A stretch of DNA of 64,000 bases from Rheinheimera sp. A13L. GTDB taxonomy: Bacteria > Pseudomonadota > Gammaproteobacteria > Enterobacterales > Alteromonadaceae. The position numbers were made by a program, and so were the translations under genes. The stretch's first letter is position 1. Every line of letters begins with the position of its first letter. This document shows positions 42,988 to 51,544 of the stretch, piece after piece. The stretch is taken from NCBI RefSeq assembly GCF_000217935.1, contig NZ_AFHI01000011.1, forward strand, positions 45,661-109,660, in the 5' to 3' direction. The notes beneath the pieces were generated by a model. The model did not search any database and had not been told where the DNA came from. It saw only the letters and a list, made by a program, of their open reading frames with translations.

Positions 42988-44316
42988 TTATTGTTTAGGC
43001 ATCAGGTCCAGCAAGGCGACTACTGTGGCTTCCACACCTGCTTTTATAGCGGGCTCTGGCGCAATCTTAAATAATGGGCTGTGATGGCTTGGCACCGGAG
43101 CACCTCCTTGTTTCTCGCGTTCAAAGTCTTCCTTAGGTGTGCCGCCTATCTGGAAATACACACTCTGAATAGTTGGGTTCATAATCAAAAACGGATAATC
43201 TTCAGCACCCATGCCCAGGCGTTTGTAATTCTGATCCAGAATATCGCTGCCAAAGTGACTCACCCAGCGCTGCTTTAACCTTTGTGTCAGCGGAATATCA
43301 TTGACTGTAGGAGGTGTGGTTTGTGGGTCTACTGTGACTTCCGGCAATTTATCTTCAGGCAAACCTGCAACACGCCCCATATTGGTTGCCACTCTTTTAA
43401 TAGCGCTGATCAATTGCTCACGGGTTTCTAAGGTGTCGTTCCGTACCGTCAGCTGCAAATGGGCTGAGTCTGGAATAATGTTGTGTTTTGAACCTGCATG
43501 AAAAGAACCCACAGTAATAACGCTGGGCTCTTTGGGCGCTATTTCGCGGCTGACAATGTTTTGCAGCGCCAGTACTATTTGTGATCCTAAAACTATAGGG
43601 TCTTTACCACGGTGTGGGCTGGCACCATGAGCGCCTACGCCGTGAATATGAATATCAACCGAATCCACGCCAGAGTAGGGCGAACCTTCAACTGCGACAA
43701 TTTTTCCTGCTTCAATTTCACTGGATACATGCAAAGCCATAGCGTAATCCGGTGTGCCAAAGCGCTCCCAGATGTTGTCGTCGCGCATGCTCTGAGCGCC
43801 ACCTACATATTCTTCAGCAGGCTGGCCAATCAGCATCAAAGTGCCTTGCCATTGATCTTTAATTTTCACCATCTGCCGTGCTGTGCCCACTAAGCTGGTG
43901 ATATGCATATCGTGACCACAAGCGTGCATCACTGAGACTTCGTTGCCGTTCCAGTCTTTGCTTTTTACTTTGGACGCATAAGGCAAACCACTTTTTTCTT
44001 CTACCGGCAAAGCATCCATATCAGCGCGCATCATCACCAGCGGGCCTTTACCATTTTTCAGAATGGCGACCACCCCTGTTTTGCCGACACCAGTAGTGAC
44101 TTCAAAACCTGCAGCTTTTAACTCTTTGGCTAAACGTTCGGCCGTTTTGAACTCCATAAAAGACAGTTCGGGGTTTTGATGAAAATGCTTAAACAGCGGT
44201 TCAAGGTGCTGTTGGTAATCGGTCTGAATAGCTGTAGCTAAGTCTTTTTGCGCAGCCAGGCTGCTGGTGCTGATAAAAGCTGAGCTGATTAAGCAGGCGA
44301 GGGGAAGCAGGCGCAT
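42988..44316 (-). CDS. Exported M20-family amidohydrolase (hippurate/aminoacylase-like)
   Basis: A 442-residue protein with a signal peptide (to about residue 22, SSLAA) and the M20D fold: metal-site blocks MRADMDALPVEEKSGLPYASK and MHACGHDMH, a dimerisation domain starting HIHGVGAHGASPHRGKDPI, and a conserved C-terminal histidine segment (PSHHSPLF). It likely hydrolyses an N-acyl amino acid or peptide in the periplasm. The ATG at 44316 has AAGGA seven bases upstream; the longer frame from 44352 lacks one and would spoil the signal peptide. Confidence 0.88.
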   Translation of the reverse strand: MRLLPLACLISSAFISTSSLAAQKDLATAIQTDYQQHLEPLFKHFHQNPELSFMEFKTAERLAKELKAAGFEVTTGVGKTGVVAILKNGKGPLVMMRADMDALPVEEKSGLPYASKVKSKDWNGNEVSVMHACGHDMHITSLVGTARQMVKIKDQWQGTLMLIGQPAEEYVGGAQSMRDDNIWERFGTPDYAMALHVSSEIEAGKIVAVEGSPYSGVDSVDIHIHGVGAHGASPHRGKDPIVLGSQIVLALQNIVSREIAPKEPSVITVGSFHAGSKHNIIPDSAHLQLTVRNDTLETREQLISAIKRVATNMGRVAGLPEDKLPEVTVDPQTTPPTVNDIPLTQRLKQRWVSHFGSDILDQNYKRLGMGAEDYPFLIMNPTIQSVYFQIGGTPKEDFEREKQGGAPVPSHHSPLFKIAPEPAIKAGVEATVVALLDLMPKQ

Positions 44317-44526
44317 TCTGAAATCCTTTTTTGTTATTTTAAAAGTATGCAACTACAGCATCACAGCATAAAAAAGCAACAAAGAACACCTGGCGCTGTT
44401 GAATATGCGATTAAAGCCACGAGATCAATGATGATCTGTTTCTGCTCAGAGGATATTCAGCTTTGTTTTGACATAATTGCTGGTATAGTCAAATTGCCAT
44501 CTGGAGTTGGGTTTTAACTGCGAATT

Positions 44527-44841
44527 ATGAAGTACTTAAGTCTTATAGCCTTGTTTTTTTACTTCGCTTCATTCTGTACCGCAGTGCCGTATTCTGCTGC
44601 CGAAAACTTGCTTGCTTTACAGAGCACAAGCAAAGGAATGGCACTGGCAGCACATCTGATCGAACCAGAATTAGTCAAGCATGCTGCTTATTCGGCTGAT
44701 CCTGATCATACTGCAGTGTTGTGGCATCAGTTTGGCTTTAGTTCTGTTGTAGGGGAGCTTTATTCCGTTGTCCCCGGCTTTTTTCATACCACAAGAGCCC
44801 GCTGTTTTTCCGCCAGGGCACCTCCTTTAGTGCTGAGTTAG
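44527..44841 (+). CDS. Small exported hypothetical protein (104 residues)
   Basis: Unrecognised. A signal peptide (MKYLSLIALFFYFASFCTAV) is followed by about 80 residues with ILE/ALA-rich helices (AENLLALQSTSKGMALAAHLI). The last 14 codons read as Arg/Ala/Pro-rich sequence, whereas another frame of the same bases reads on to 44877 as a more protein-like tail (FFRQGTSFSAELVH...). This could mean a late frameshift. It ends about 90 bases before the antiporter start, in the same direction. Confidence 0.45.
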   Translation: MKYLSLIALFFYFASFCTAVPYSAAENLLALQSTSKGMALAAHLIEPELVKHAAYSADPDHTAVLWHQFGFSSVVGELYSVVPGFFHTTRARCFSARAPPLVLS

Positions 44842-44951
44842 TTCATACTTTTTGTCATGCAGACTGTGCCTTCTTAATCTGAAGGACATGGGCTGCGAAA
44901 TAAGTTCTGCTGCAGGCCTGTTGTGCAGCTTTAGTGGTGAGAAAGCTATCT

Positions 44952-46676
44952 ATGTTTGTGATTGACCAAATTATTTTATTAGCCGCGATTTTAATTATCT
45001 TCGGCATTGTTTCCAGTAAATTGTCGGCCAGACTAGGGTTGCCTGTACTGGTATTGTTTCTTATGGTGGGCATGCTGGCAGGGGAAGATGGCCCTGGCGG
45101 TATTGTGTTTGATAATGCCGAAATAGCGCATGCGCTCGGATCTTTGGCTTTAGCCATTATTTTGTTTGATGGTGGTTTGCAAACCCCAATGACCTCTGTT
45201 CGGCAGGTGTGGAAACCCGCTTCTGTACTGGCCACTTTTGGGGTGCTGGTTACCGCCATTATTACCGGTGTAGCTGCTGCTTATATTCTGGATCTGTCTT
45301 TATTTTATGGTTTGCTGATTGGCGCCATAGTAGGTTCCACCGACGCTGCAGCTGTGTTTTCATTGCTGCGTAACGCCGGTATTCACATTAATCCTCGGCT
45401 GAAAGCAACGCTGGAAATTGAAAGTGCGACCAACGATCCTATGGCGATATTTTTAACTGTAGGCTTATTAGAAGTACTGGTGAAAGGCTTAGAGCCAGGC
45501 ACTGGCCTGTTGATGTTATTTGTGCAACAAATGGGTATAGGTTCAGTGGTAGGTCTGGCTGCTGGCTGGTTGTCTGTGCGTATTATTAACCGTATTCACC
45601 TGACTACTTCTGGTTTATACCCTGTGATGGTGGCGGCTTTTGGTTTACTGGCTTTTGGTGTTGCGGCTAATTTAGGGGGCAGTGGCTTTTTAGCTATTTT
45701 TATTGCAGGGGTAGTGATAGGCAACAGCAGGTTTGTGTTTCAGCGCAGTACCTTCTTATTTCACGACGGTCTGGCCTGGTTGGGGCAGATTATTATGTTT
45801 GTGATCTTAGGTTTACTAATTAACCCTTCTACTTTGCTGGATGTCTGGTTTGAAGGCTTGTTAATAGCGCTGGTGCTGACGCTGCTGGCCCGGCCTTTGT
45901 CCGTGCTGCCGGTACTGAAGTTATTTGGCTTTAGTATGCGGGAAATTACCTTAGTGTCCTGGGTTGGATTAAGAGGGTCAGTGCCTATTATTCTGGCTAT
46001 TTATCCGCTGATGTATGGGTTGCCCGGCGCTGAACTGATTTTTAGTGTGGTGTTTTTTGTGGTGCTGATTTCGGCCACAGTGCAGGGGTCAACTTTACCC
46101 TTGATGGCGCGGGCTTTAGGATTAACAGAACCAGCTCCGGCAACTCCTGCTGCTACACTGGAAATTACCGCTTTAGGTGATGTAGATGCCGATATAGTGG
46201 AGTATCAGTTGGGCGACAGTTCGCGCGCTTCGGGCCGTCGTTTATCCCAAATGGCCTTGCCTGACGGCACTGTGGTGGCGATGATCACCAGAGGCAATGA
46301 TGTGATCCCGCCACGGGGTTCCACTTTCCTTTATGCAGGCGATCATTTATTTATTGTGATGAAACCCGAAGTCCGCGATTTTGTTGATCTGGTCTGTTCT
46401 GGTATAGCCAAAAGTAATTACCTGCATTTACCAGCAGGTGAACTGAAATTAAAAGGCTACACCAAAGTGGAAGACTTATCCCACTCTTATGGCATAGAGC
46501 TTTCTGCTGACGGGCATTTGTCCTTGGATGAGGTATTACGTCAGGCTTTAGCAGAATCGCTTGCTGTGGGGGCCAGTAAAAACTTCGGCGAAGTCACACT
46601 TTATGTGCGTGAAATGGTAGGGCAACGTATTACCACAGTGGGTATAGCACCAACCAGCAACGCCAGTCAGACATAG
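44952..46676 (+). CDS. K+/H+ antiporter, CPA1/NhaP2 (CvrA)-like, with TrkA-C regulatory domain
   Basis: A 574-residue inner-membrane protein. Twelve or so helices carry the CPA1 signature blocks (VGMLAGEDGPGGIVFDN, IGAIVGSTDAAAVFSLL and ESATNDPMAIFL, which holds the ion-binding aspartate). The C-terminal 160 residues contain a TrkA-C domain (DGTVVAMITRGNDVIPPRGSTFLYAGDHLFI) and a CorC/HlyC-like end. NhaP2 proteins exchange K+ or Na+ for protons and protect cells in high K+ or alkaline conditions. ATG 44952 is used; a GTG six codons earlier opens the frame. Confidence 0.9.
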   Translation: MFVIDQIILLAAILIIFGIVSSKLSARLGLPVLVLFLMVGMLAGEDGPGGIVFDNAEIAHALGSLALAIILFDGGLQTPMTSVRQVWKPASVLATFGVLVTAIITGVAAAYILDLSLFYGLLIGAIVGSTDAAAVFSLLRNAGIHINPRLKATLEIESATNDPMAIFLTVGLLEVLVKGLEPGTGLLMLFVQQMGIGSVVGLAAGWLSVRIINRIHLTTSGLYPVMVAAFGLLAFGVAANLGGSGFLAIFIAGVVIGNSRFVFQRSTFLFHDGLAWLGQIIMFVILGLLINPSTLLDVWFEGLLIALVLTLLARPLSVLPVLKLFGFSMREITLVSWVGLRGSVPIILAIYPLMYGLPGAELIFSVVFFVVLISATVQGSTLPLMARALGLTEPAPATPAATLEITALGDVDADIVEYQLGDSSRASGRRLSQMALPDGTVVAMITRGNDVIPPRGSTFLYAGDHLFIVMKPEVRDFVDLVCSGIAKSNYLHLPAGELKLKGYTKVEDLSHSYGIELSADGHLSLDEVLRQALAESLAVGASKNFGEVTLYVREMVGQRITTVGIAPTSNASQT

Positions 46677-46680
46677 CAAA

Positions 46681-46708
46681 ACAGGTCAGAGTTTTAGCTC
46701 TGACCTGT
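46681..46708. terminator. Terminator between the antiporter gene and the AstE-like gene
   Basis: Eleven-base stem acaggtcagag/ctctgacctgt (46681-46691 with 46698-46708) with a six-base loop, flanked by A/T runs, between convergent genes. The stem core matches that of the btuB-msrA terminator (ggtcagag). Confidence 0.8.
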
Positions 46709-46712
46709 AGTT

Positions 46713-47756
46713 TTACACCACGCCCAACACTGGTGGCATAGCGGCATCTACTTCGTCACTGATGGCATCCAGGGTTTTTTCTGCTTCGTCCAAAGAGCTG
46801 ACTTCGGCTATATGAAACAAAGCTTCGCCTTCGTTTACCAGAGGTAAGTTGTTTCGGCCTATCACTATGCCGTTAAAGCTGGCTTCTACTGCCACTTCAA
46901 AGTCAGAGTAGGGGCTGTAGATATGGGCCAGCACGTCACCTTGTTGTACAGTTTGGCCTAAACCAACGTAATAGCGGGCTATGCCATCGTGTTCTGCTCT
47001 GATCCAGCTACTTTTTTTACTGAATAAAGAACCTGTTTTGATGGTTTTTTTGCTGGGGCTGAACATGCCTAAATCCTGCATCACGTTCATAATGCCGCGC
47101 ACACCCACTTTGATCGATTGCTCATCAAAACGCAAAGCTTCACCCGCTTCATACAAAATAATAGGAATGCCCAAACTGTTGGCTGTGCCCCGCATTGTGC
47201 CTTCACGGCTGGCGGCTTTAATAATAATAGGGGCGTTAAAAATTTCGGCCATTTGCAGCGCTACTTTGTCTTTGGCGCTGGCCCGTACCTGAGGCAGGTT
47301 GCTGCGATGAATTGCACCCGTATGTAAATCAATAACATGAGTGCATTGTTTTAAAATACGTTCGGTAAACTGAAAGGCCATACGGCTGCCGAGCGAGCCT
47401 TTTTCGCTGCCCGGAAAGCTGCGGTTTAAGTCGCGTCTGTCGGGCAGATAACGGGATTGCTGCACAAAGCCATAGGTGTTGACTATAGGCACTACGACTA
47501 AGGTGCCTTTAAGCTGATTCAGCTTGGGCCATTTCAGTAAACGACGGCAAATTTCGACGCCGTTAATTTCATCGCCATGCAAAGCTGAGGTAATCAAAAG
47601 CACAGGCCCAGGTCTTTTACCGTGCACCACATGAGCCCCTATATTCAGCTCGGTGTGGGTATAAAGTTTGCCAAAAGGAATATCAACCACAGCCCGCTGG
47701 CCGGGTTCGATCACAGTGCCACCTAAAGTAAAAGCCTGTCGTTTATCCGTAAGCAT
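46713..47756 (-). CDS. Succinylglutamate desuccinylase/aspartoacylase-type zinc hydrolase
   Basis: A 347-residue M14-like zinc enzyme. Metal ligands are visible: H60 and E63 in ALHGDEINGVEI and H145 in VIDLHTGA. The substrate-binding arginine/asparagine lie in RRDLNRSFPG and the C-terminal beta-domain in EVAVEASFNGIVIGRN. Family enzymes remove acyl or glutamyl groups from small molecules or peptides. It is 24 bases downstream of rimK, so a joint role in a glutamate-tail or N-acyl-glutamate pathway is plausible but not shown. Confidence 0.85.
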   Translation of the reverse strand: MLTDKRQAFTLGGTVIEPGQRAVVDIPFGKLYTHTELNIGAHVVHGKRPGPVLLITSALHGDEINGVEICRRLLKWPKLNQLKGTLVVVPIVNTYGFVQQSRYLPDRRDLNRSFPGSEKGSLGSRMAFQFTERILKQCTHVIDLHTGAIHRSNLPQVRASAKDKVALQMAEIFNAPIIIKAASREGTMRGTANSLGIPIILYEAGEALRFDEQSIKVGVRGIMNVMQDLGMFSPSKKTIKTGSLFSKKSSWIRAEHDGIARYYVGLGQTVQQGDVLAHIYSPYSDFEVAVEASFNGIVIGRNNLPLVNEGEALFHIAEVSSLDEAEKTLDAISDEVDAAMPPVLGVV

Positions 47757-47780
47757 GGGGTTGCCTTTTGTTATCGAAAC

Positions 47781-48710
47781 CTACTTTTTGGCCAGTTTTT
47801 TCTGCTGCGCTTTTTGTAACATTCGAGCCTGATGAAGAGGCACATGTTTTTCCAGATGTTGGATCATCAGCTCAGCCACATCAATGTCGGTTGCGCCTTC
47901 TATGCCTTCTAAACCCGGTGAGCTGTTGACTTCCATCACCACAGGGCCGTGGTTGGATCGCAGAACATCCACTCCAGCCACTTGCAAGCCCATAGTTTTA
48001 GCAGCTGCCAAAGCCGTGCGTTTTTCATCTGCGCTGAGTTTTACAATAGAGGCTGTGCCGCCGCGGTGTAAGTTAGAGCGGAATTCACCTGCTTTGGCCT
48101 GACGTTTCATTGAGGCGACAATTTTATTGCCGATAATAAAGCAGCGGATATCAGCGCCATTGGCTTCTTTAATGTATTCCTGCACCAGAATATTGGCGTT
48201 CAGGCCCATAAAAGCTTCAATCACGCTCTCGGCTGCGGTGCGGGTTTCAGCCAGCACCACACCTATGCCCTGAGTGCCTTCCAGCAGCTTAATCACCAGC
48301 GGAGCGCCGCCGACCATATCTATTAAATCTGGGATATCACCTGGTTTGTCGGCAAAACCAGTAATAGGCAAACCTATACCTTCACGGGCTAATAATTGCA
48401 GAGAACAGAGTTTATCGCGGGCACGGCTGATGGCGCTGGATTCATTCAGCGCATAGACGCCCATCATTTCAAACTGACGTAATACAGCAGTGCCATAAAA
48501 AGTAATGGAGGCACCAATACGGGGGATCACTGCATCAAAATGCTCCAGTACTTCACCTTTGTAGTGAATGCCGGATTTGGTTTTGTTGATGTTCATATAA
48601 CACATCAGCGGGTCTATCACCTCAATCTGGTGACCCCGCTCTTCCGCCGCTTCAACAAGACGGCGGGTAGAATACAACTCACTATTGCGCGACAAGACCG
48701 CAATTTTCAT
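47781..48710 (-). CDS. rimK: ATP-grasp ligase RimK (ribosomal protein S6 alpha-L-glutamate ligase)
   Basis: A 309-residue ATP-grasp ligase matching RimK along its full length: [18 protein letters not shown], AGAxIPRIG-type segment ([15 protein letters not shown]), the ATP-binding loop [31 protein letters not shown] and the metal-binding [14 protein letters not shown]. RimK adds glutamates to the C-terminus of ribosomal protein S6 and can make poly-glutamate. It is followed by the AstE-like gene on the same strand. The N-terminal domain is not fused to a zinc protease as in some species. Confidence 0.92.
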   Translation of the reverse strand: MKIAVLSRNSELYSTRRLVEAAEERGHQIEVIDPLMCYMNINKTKSGIHYKGEVLEHFDAVIPRIGASITFYGTAVLRQFEMMGVYALNESSAISRARDKLCSLQLLAREGIGLPITGFADKPGDIPDLIDMVGGAPLVIKLLEGTQGIGVVLAETRTAAESVIEAFMGLNANILVQEYIKEANGADIRCFIIGNKIVASMKRQAKAGEFRSNLHRGGTASIVKLSADEKRTALAAAKTMGLQVAGVDVLRSNHGPVVMEVNSSPGLEGIEGATDIDVAELMIQHLEKHVPLHQARMLQKAQQKKLAKK

Positions 48711-48803
48711 AACAACACCATCATCAGGCCCGGAATTTATCAGTTGAGACTATTCTAGTGTGCTTTGACTGCCAAGTATCTGTAAAAAATCAAAAAGTTT
48801 ACA

Positions 48804-50150
48804 CTAAAGCAAAAACAGTGAACCCAAACCGAGGAAAGCAAAAAAACCTATCACATCTGTCACTGTGGTTAAAATAACCGAACCAGACAGGGCAGGGTCT
48901 ATTTTCATTTTCTCCAGCCAGACCGGGATCACCACACCACTGAAGGCCGCAACACAAATATTGATCACTATGGCAAAGCTGATGACGCCTGCAATAATCC
49001 AGTCACCAAACCAAAGGTAAGTGATACCTGCAATGACTAAAGCCCAGAGCACACCGTTAATAGCCCCTATGCTGAGTTCTTTGCGCATTAAGGTCCAATA
49101 GGTTTGTGGGGTAATTTGACCCAAAGCTAAACCCCGGATAATCAGGGTTAAAGTTTGGCTGCCGGCTATACCGCCCATAGAGGCCACTATAGGCATCAAT
49201 ACCGCTAAGGCCACCACTTGCTGCAAGGTGGCTTCAAACAAGCCTATGGTCCAGGCCGCTAAAAAGGCGGTGAGTAAGTTAATACCTAACCATAAAGCGC
49301 GGCGTTTGGCGCTGTTGACGATTGGGGCGAATAAATCTTCCTCTTCGTCTAAACCCGCTGTGTGCATAAACTGGCCTTCAAGGCTGCGCCGCACGTTTTC
49401 CAGCGCTTCACCTATAGATAAACGGCCTAAAAGTTTGCCTTCGCCATCGACAACGGCTAAAGCGCTGTAACCGGAGCGGGCTACTAAATCTGAGCCTGTA
49501 TCCAGCTCCATATCACCTTGCACTACAGGGGCTTCTGCGTCGATAAATTCAACCACAGGCATATGATTGGGCTGGCCTAATAAACGAATGCCTTGCAACA
49601 GCCCAACATAACGGCCTGTGCGGTCGACGACAAACAAGGCTTCCTGATATTCGGCATCTTCGGTCAGCTTTTTAAATAGCCGCACAGCGTCCCGTACTTT
49701 GGCATTTTTACTGACAATTAATACATCGTGATCGGCATAACGGCCACATTGTTCATCGTCATAAGTTAAGGCCTGATCGAGCCAGCGCTTTTCGCTTTGA
49801 TCCATACGCGAGCAGGCGTATTGATAAATAGCGTCCGGTAATTCGTCCAGTAACTCGATTAAGTCGTCTACATCAATTTCTTCAACCAGATCATGCAGCT
49901 GTGGCGTTTCGAGTTGTTTGAAGATATTGCTACGGGCGTCGACCCTCATATAGGTCAAAGAGGCAATTTGCTGCTCTTTTTCCAGCGTTAGCCAGGTGCT
50001 GACCCGCTGCTCCAACGGCATAGCTTCAAGCGCAATAGCTATCTCTTCCGGCTCTAACTGGTCCAGTTTTTCTGCCAGCTGCTCAGTTTCATTTTCATCA
50101 AAACTGTCACGGACTATTTCTTCAATATCCAGTGGGGTATTTTCAACCAT
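48804..50150 (-). CDS. mgtE: Magnesium transporter MgtE
   Basis: A 448-residue Mg2+ channel. The N-terminal superhelical domain (LEKEQQIASLTYM, LVEEIDVDDLIELLDELPD) is followed by two CBS domains (about residues 145-265) and a five-helix pore (IVASMGGIAGSQTLTLIIRGLALGQ contains the conserved pore-lining segment). When cytoplasmic Mg2+ is high the CBS domains close the channel. It lies 36 bases after corA; two Mg2+ transporters side by side suggest a magnesium-related unit. Confidence 0.94.
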   Translation of the reverse strand: MVENTPLDIEEIVRDSFDENETEQLAEKLDQLEPEEIAIALEAMPLEQRVSTWLTLEKEQQIASLTYMRVDARSNIFKQLETPQLHDLVEEIDVDDLIELLDELPDAIYQYACSRMDQSEKRWLDQALTYDDEQCGRYADHDVLIVSKNAKVRDAVRLFKKLTEDAEYQEALFVVDRTGRYVGLLQGIRLLGQPNHMPVVEFIDAEAPVVQGDMELDTGSDLVARSGYSALAVVDGEGKLLGRLSIGEALENVRRSLEGQFMHTAGLDEEEDLFAPIVNSAKRRALWLGINLLTAFLAAWTIGLFEATLQQVVALAVLMPIVASMGGIAGSQTLTLIIRGLALGQITPQTYWTLMRKELSIGAINGVLWALVIAGITYLWFGDWIIAGVISFAIVINICVAAFSGVVIPVWLEKMKIDPALSGSVILTTVTDVIGFFAFLGLGSLFLL

Positions 50151-50186
50151 TAAACCGCTCCTGCTGTCTGCTTTGTTGCTACAGCT

Positions 50187-51152
50187 TTACCACCAACGGC
50201 GGATCTTAAATAAGGCTAACAGGCCCAAAGCTAATCCAAGCATCAGGCCCCAGGTAATATAGTAGCCGAACGGATTATCCAGCTCCGGCATATACTTAAA
50301 GTTCATGCCGTACACACCAACAATAAAGGTCAGTGGAATAAACACAGCGCTGAGCATGGTCAGCACTTTCATTTTTTCATTAATTTGATGCGATGAGGTC
50401 GACATATAACCGTCCACCAAATCGCTTAACTGGTCATAATACATCTGCGTCATACTGTGCAGGCGTTCAAACTTTTCGTAAAAATCGCGCAATTCTATAG
50501 GCTCAAAATGACGTTTAAATGGATGACTGGCGTCTTCTTCGTACAATAGGTCGGAAAACATTTCTTTTTGGTAGGCCAGATTACGGTCAACTTTGCGAAA
50601 CACTGAACGGTATTTCATAATTTGCGCCATTTTCTGGTCGTTACCGTTGCTTTGCATGCTGTCTTCCAGCTCACCCAGCTCGTCTTCAAATTGTAGTAAC
50701 TTTTCCAGATAAGTACCTGATACAGCGTGAATATACTTTTTGACCCAATCTTTAAATGGGGTGGTAGCTGCAAAGGAAGAAAAGGGCAGATCAATTTTGT
50801 TGTCGGCAAGCGGGCTTTGGTATTTCACCAAAATCACCTGATCGTTAAACAACACAGAAATCTGGCTATGGCCCGGATAGTCGCTGAAATCAGAGGCAGA
50901 AAAACCACGCAAAATCAGCAGGCTGAAACTGTCGCTGAACTCCATCTTGGGAGGATGGCGTTCACGCAGGAAATCTTCGGCAATCACAGGGTGAATACGA
51001 AAGAACTCCAGCACTTGTTGCTGCTCTGTTTGGTTGGCCGCGGTTAAATTAATCCAGATTTTAGTATCGGTGAACAAGGGGTAACGCAGCGTTTGAAAAT
51101 CGCTGATCTGCCATTGTTGTTGCTCTGGACAATACTGGTGAAGTTCTATCAT
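50187..51152 (-). CDS. corA: CorA-family magnesium/cobalt transporter
   Basis: A 321-residue pentameric divalent-metal channel. The signature GMN is at residues 282-284 (VYGMNFKYMPEL) at the end of the pore helix; two C-terminal membrane helices and a large cytoplasmic helical domain precede. It ends in a basic tail (KIRRWW). First gene of the minus-strand run with mgtE. The family can carry Mg2+, Co2+ or Zn2+; the MgtE neighbour favours Mg2+. A cobalt role would also fit the B12 genes, but nothing shows it. Confidence 0.92.
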   Translation of the reverse strand: MIELHQYCPEQQQWQISDFQTLRYPLFTDTKIWINLTAANQTEQQQVLEFFRIHPVIAEDFLRERHPPKMEFSDSFSLLILRGFSASDFSDYPGHSQISVLFNDQVILVKYQSPLADNKIDLPFSSFAATTPFKDWVKKYIHAVSGTYLEKLLQFEDELGELEDSMQSNGNDQKMAQIMKYRSVFRKVDRNLAYQKEMFSDLLYEEDASHPFKRHFEPIELRDFYEKFERLHSMTQMYYDQLSDLVDGYMSTSSHQINEKMKVLTMLSAVFIPLTFIVGVYGMNFKYMPELDNPFGYYITWGLMLGLALGLLALFKIRRWW

Positions 51153-51313
51153 TGCTGCGGCCTTTTATGTGCTTTTGGCAGCATAAGCAAAAAGGCTGTA
51201 TGAATGCAAATGCTGTTGTGGATCTTGGACTTAGATTAAAGAGATTGGTGGAAAACTGAGCAGGTTTGCTCTGCTTCTCTTATGATGATTTGCTAAAGGT
51301 AGAGGCGTTGTAT

Positions 51314-51544
51314 TTACCAAAAGACAATCAGTAGCAGCGCCAATACCAAAATTATGCTTCCTACAAACGCAACCCAGTTGTTTCCGAGTACAACCTCGTC
51401 GATTTCTGGTTCAAAACGCGGGTAGCGTCCTGTAGTAACAAGCCTGAAAAATACAAAGCCGACTCTGTAACTTACCTTAAAAAATAAAATATCTACTACC
51501 AGCCAGAGTAGGCCTCTTGCTATCAAAGAGAAGAGCTCTTCCAT
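51314..51544 (-). CDS. Small membrane protein of unknown function
   Basis: A 76-residue protein with two hydrophobic segments (residues about 7-35 and 55-75) around a charged loop (GRYPRFEPEIDEVVLG). Its ATG overlaps the stop of the HEAT-repeat gene (TAATG), so translation is coupled and the two products may act together. No family recognised. Confidence 0.7.
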   Translation of the reverse strand: MEELFSLIARGLLWLVVDILFFKVSYRVGFVFFRLVTTGRYPRFEPEIDEVVLGNNWVAFVGSIILVLALLLIVFW

